Below, one piece after another: positions 16,217 through 16,803 of a stretch of 16,803 bases of DNA. The DNA lies in contig JALAGW010000005.1 in NCBI GenBank assembly GCA_022712235.1, positions 1 through 16,803 on the forward strand, read 5' to 3'. Position numbers and translations under genes: made by a program. The DNA comes from Brevundimonas sp. GTDB taxonomy: Bacteria; Pseudomonadota; Alphaproteobacteria; Caulobacterales; Caulobacteraceae. How positions within the stretch are numbered: position 1 is the first letter of the stretch; each line of letters opens with the position of its first letter. Below the pieces are notes generated by a model. It saw nothing but the letters and a program-made list of their open reading frames with translations, did no database searches and was not told the DNA's origin.

Positions 16217-16245
16217 ACTAGAAACTGACACATTCGAACCGTCAA
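16217..16245 (-). promoter_or_regulatory. Predicted promoter of the TonB-dependent receptor gene
   Basis: On the - strand TTGACG (16245-16240) is a good -35 and TCTAGT (16222-16217) a fair -10, spaced exactly 17 bases. The predicted start near 16210 would give a leader of about 140 bases. TTGACG matches the Caulobacter housekeeping -35 consensus. Confidence 0.42.
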
Positions 16246-16253
16246 CCATTTCA

Positions 16254-16282
16254 GGTTAAATATTGCTGTTATTCAATATAAT
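16254..16282 (+). promoter_or_regulatory. AT-rich divergent region with a perfect TATAAT and an inverted repeat
   Basis: Bases 16240-16330 are strikingly AT-rich for this genome. TATAAT (16277-16282) is a perfect -10 on the + strand, with only a weak -35 (GGTTAA at 16254-16259, spacing 17). ATATTG (16260-16265) and CAATAT (16274-16279) form an inverted repeat overlapping it, as an operator would. It would drive the gamma-glutamyltransferase gene with a ~115-base leader. TTGAGT at 16310 with TATCGC downstream is a weaker alternative. Bases 16071-16404 hold no gene. Confidence 0.4.
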
Positions 16283-16404
16283 AGGCAAACTAATCACTAG
16301 AATTGGCCGTTGAGTTCCGTGTTTGAGCAATGCTATCGCTGTCAAAGGGCGTTCTGGTGTGGGCGCGCGCGTGATAGTTCAAAGCCAATTGTGACGGGGT
16401 GGCC

Positions 16405-16803
16405 ATGCGTTCTCATCTGAAGTTTCTGGCGGTTGCGGCGGCCGCCCTGCTGGCCGCTGCGCCAGCGATGGCGCAACAGGCGTCGGTCCAGACCCGGCCC
16501 GCCGTCGGCAGCGGCGGCGACATCGTCAACTATGGCCAGATCCACAGCCCGACGATCGGGCGCGGCGGCATGGTGGTGAGCCAGAGCGCCCTGGCGACCC
16601 AGGTCGGCGTCGACATCCTGAAGCAGGGCGGACACGCCGTGGACGCCGCGGTGGCTGTGGCCTTCGCCGAGGCCGTGACCCTGCCGCGTGCCGGCAATAT
16701 CGGCGGCGGCGGCTTCATGATCGTCCACATGGCGGCGCCGGCGGATCGCCCGGCCCAGGCCGTGGCCAGCCACTATTACGGCCCGGCGCCGCGCGCCGTG
16801 CCG
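16405..16803 (+). CDS. ggt: Exported gamma-glutamyltransferase, N-terminal part (runs off the window)
   Basis: The first 133 codons of a gene open to the right edge. A signal peptide (residues 1-24, ending APAMAQ) indicates a periplasmic enzyme. The mature part matches E. coli Ggt by eye: GGMVVSQSALATQVGVDIL, GGHAVDAAVAVAFAEAV and NIGGGGFMIVH. The enzyme is made as one chain that cuts itself before a catalytic Thr, which lies beyond the window, and transfers or hydrolyses gamma-glutamyl groups of glutathione and related compounds. Where E. coli has AIDFREMAPA, including the substrate-binding Arg114, this protein reads AVASHYYGPAP, so that Arg is missing. It is transcribed divergently from the TonB-dependent receptor. 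The family call is firm; the specificity is open. Confidence 0.9.
   Translation, partial: MRSHLKFLAVAAAALLAAAPAMAQQASVQTRPAVGSGGDIVNYGQIHSPTIGRGGMVVSQSALATQVGVDILKQGGHAVDAAVAVAFAEAVTLPRAGNIGGGGFMIVHMAAPADRPAQAVASHYYGPAPRAVP

Noticed and set aside
16040..16249. A small leader peptide gene (69 codons) upstream of the TonB-dependent receptor
   Set aside because: It begins upstream of the predicted transcription start, overlaps the receptor start in another frame, and shows no ribosome-binding site or protein-like composition.

Overview
The window is about 16.8 kb of high-GC chromosomal DNA, most likely from an alphaproteobacterium of the Caulobacterales; a Brevundimonas-like organism is my best guess. 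This rests on base composition, the family make-up (bo3-type quinol oxidase with RegB/RegA, a large TonB-dependent receptor, a bacterial DPP IV) and the intergenic palindromic repeats. There are no phage, transposase, CRISPR or plasmid genes, and the gene content is mostly core metabolism.

Region 1 (1-3865, + strand) is a tight respiratory operon: the end of cyoB, then cyoC, cyoD, a SURF1-type assembly factor, a RegB/PrrB-type redox-sensing histidine kinase and a RegA/PrrA-type response regulator. Start and stop codons overlap (ATGA) at cyoC/cyoD, surf1/regB and regB/regA. The operon therefore carries the ubiquinol oxidase, its maturation factor and a two-component system that in relatives senses the quinone pool. 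The SURF1 gene has a good ribosome-binding site aimed at an in-frame ATA codon, while its first ATG lies 39 bases downstream without one.

Region 2 (3862-8192) holds a convergent DUF808/YedI membrane protein (-), tRNA-Lys with anticodon CTT (-), an APC-family amino acid permease overlapping a small Hpt phosphotransfer protein (+), and a convergent pair on the - strand, ferredoxin-NADP reductase followed by an AroQ-type chorismate mutase. Short hairpins sit at both convergent gene junctions.

Region 3 (8193-11515) starts with a divergent intergenic space carrying copy A of a ~145-bp nested palindromic repeat. It continues with a secreted dipeptidyl peptidase IV (S9), a strong hairpin touching the start codon of a small low-affinity iron permease-family protein, and copy B of the repeat.

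Region 4 (11516-16803) has a TonB-dependent outer-membrane receptor and a secreted M20 amidohydrolase on the - strand, separated by a perfect 12-bp hairpin. Divergent from them, across an AT-rich promoter region, is the start of an exported gamma-glutamyltransferase that runs off the window. Together with DPP IV this suggests outer-membrane uptake plus periplasmic trimming of peptides, gamma-glutamyl compounds or amidated amino acids; the substrate is not visible.

I found no wholly new system. The most unusual points are the structurally conserved but sequence-divergent repeat pair, the altered substrate-site motif in the gamma-glutamyltransferase, the ATA start candidate of SURF1, the hairpin abutting the iron permease start, and the His-rich N-terminus of CyoD.
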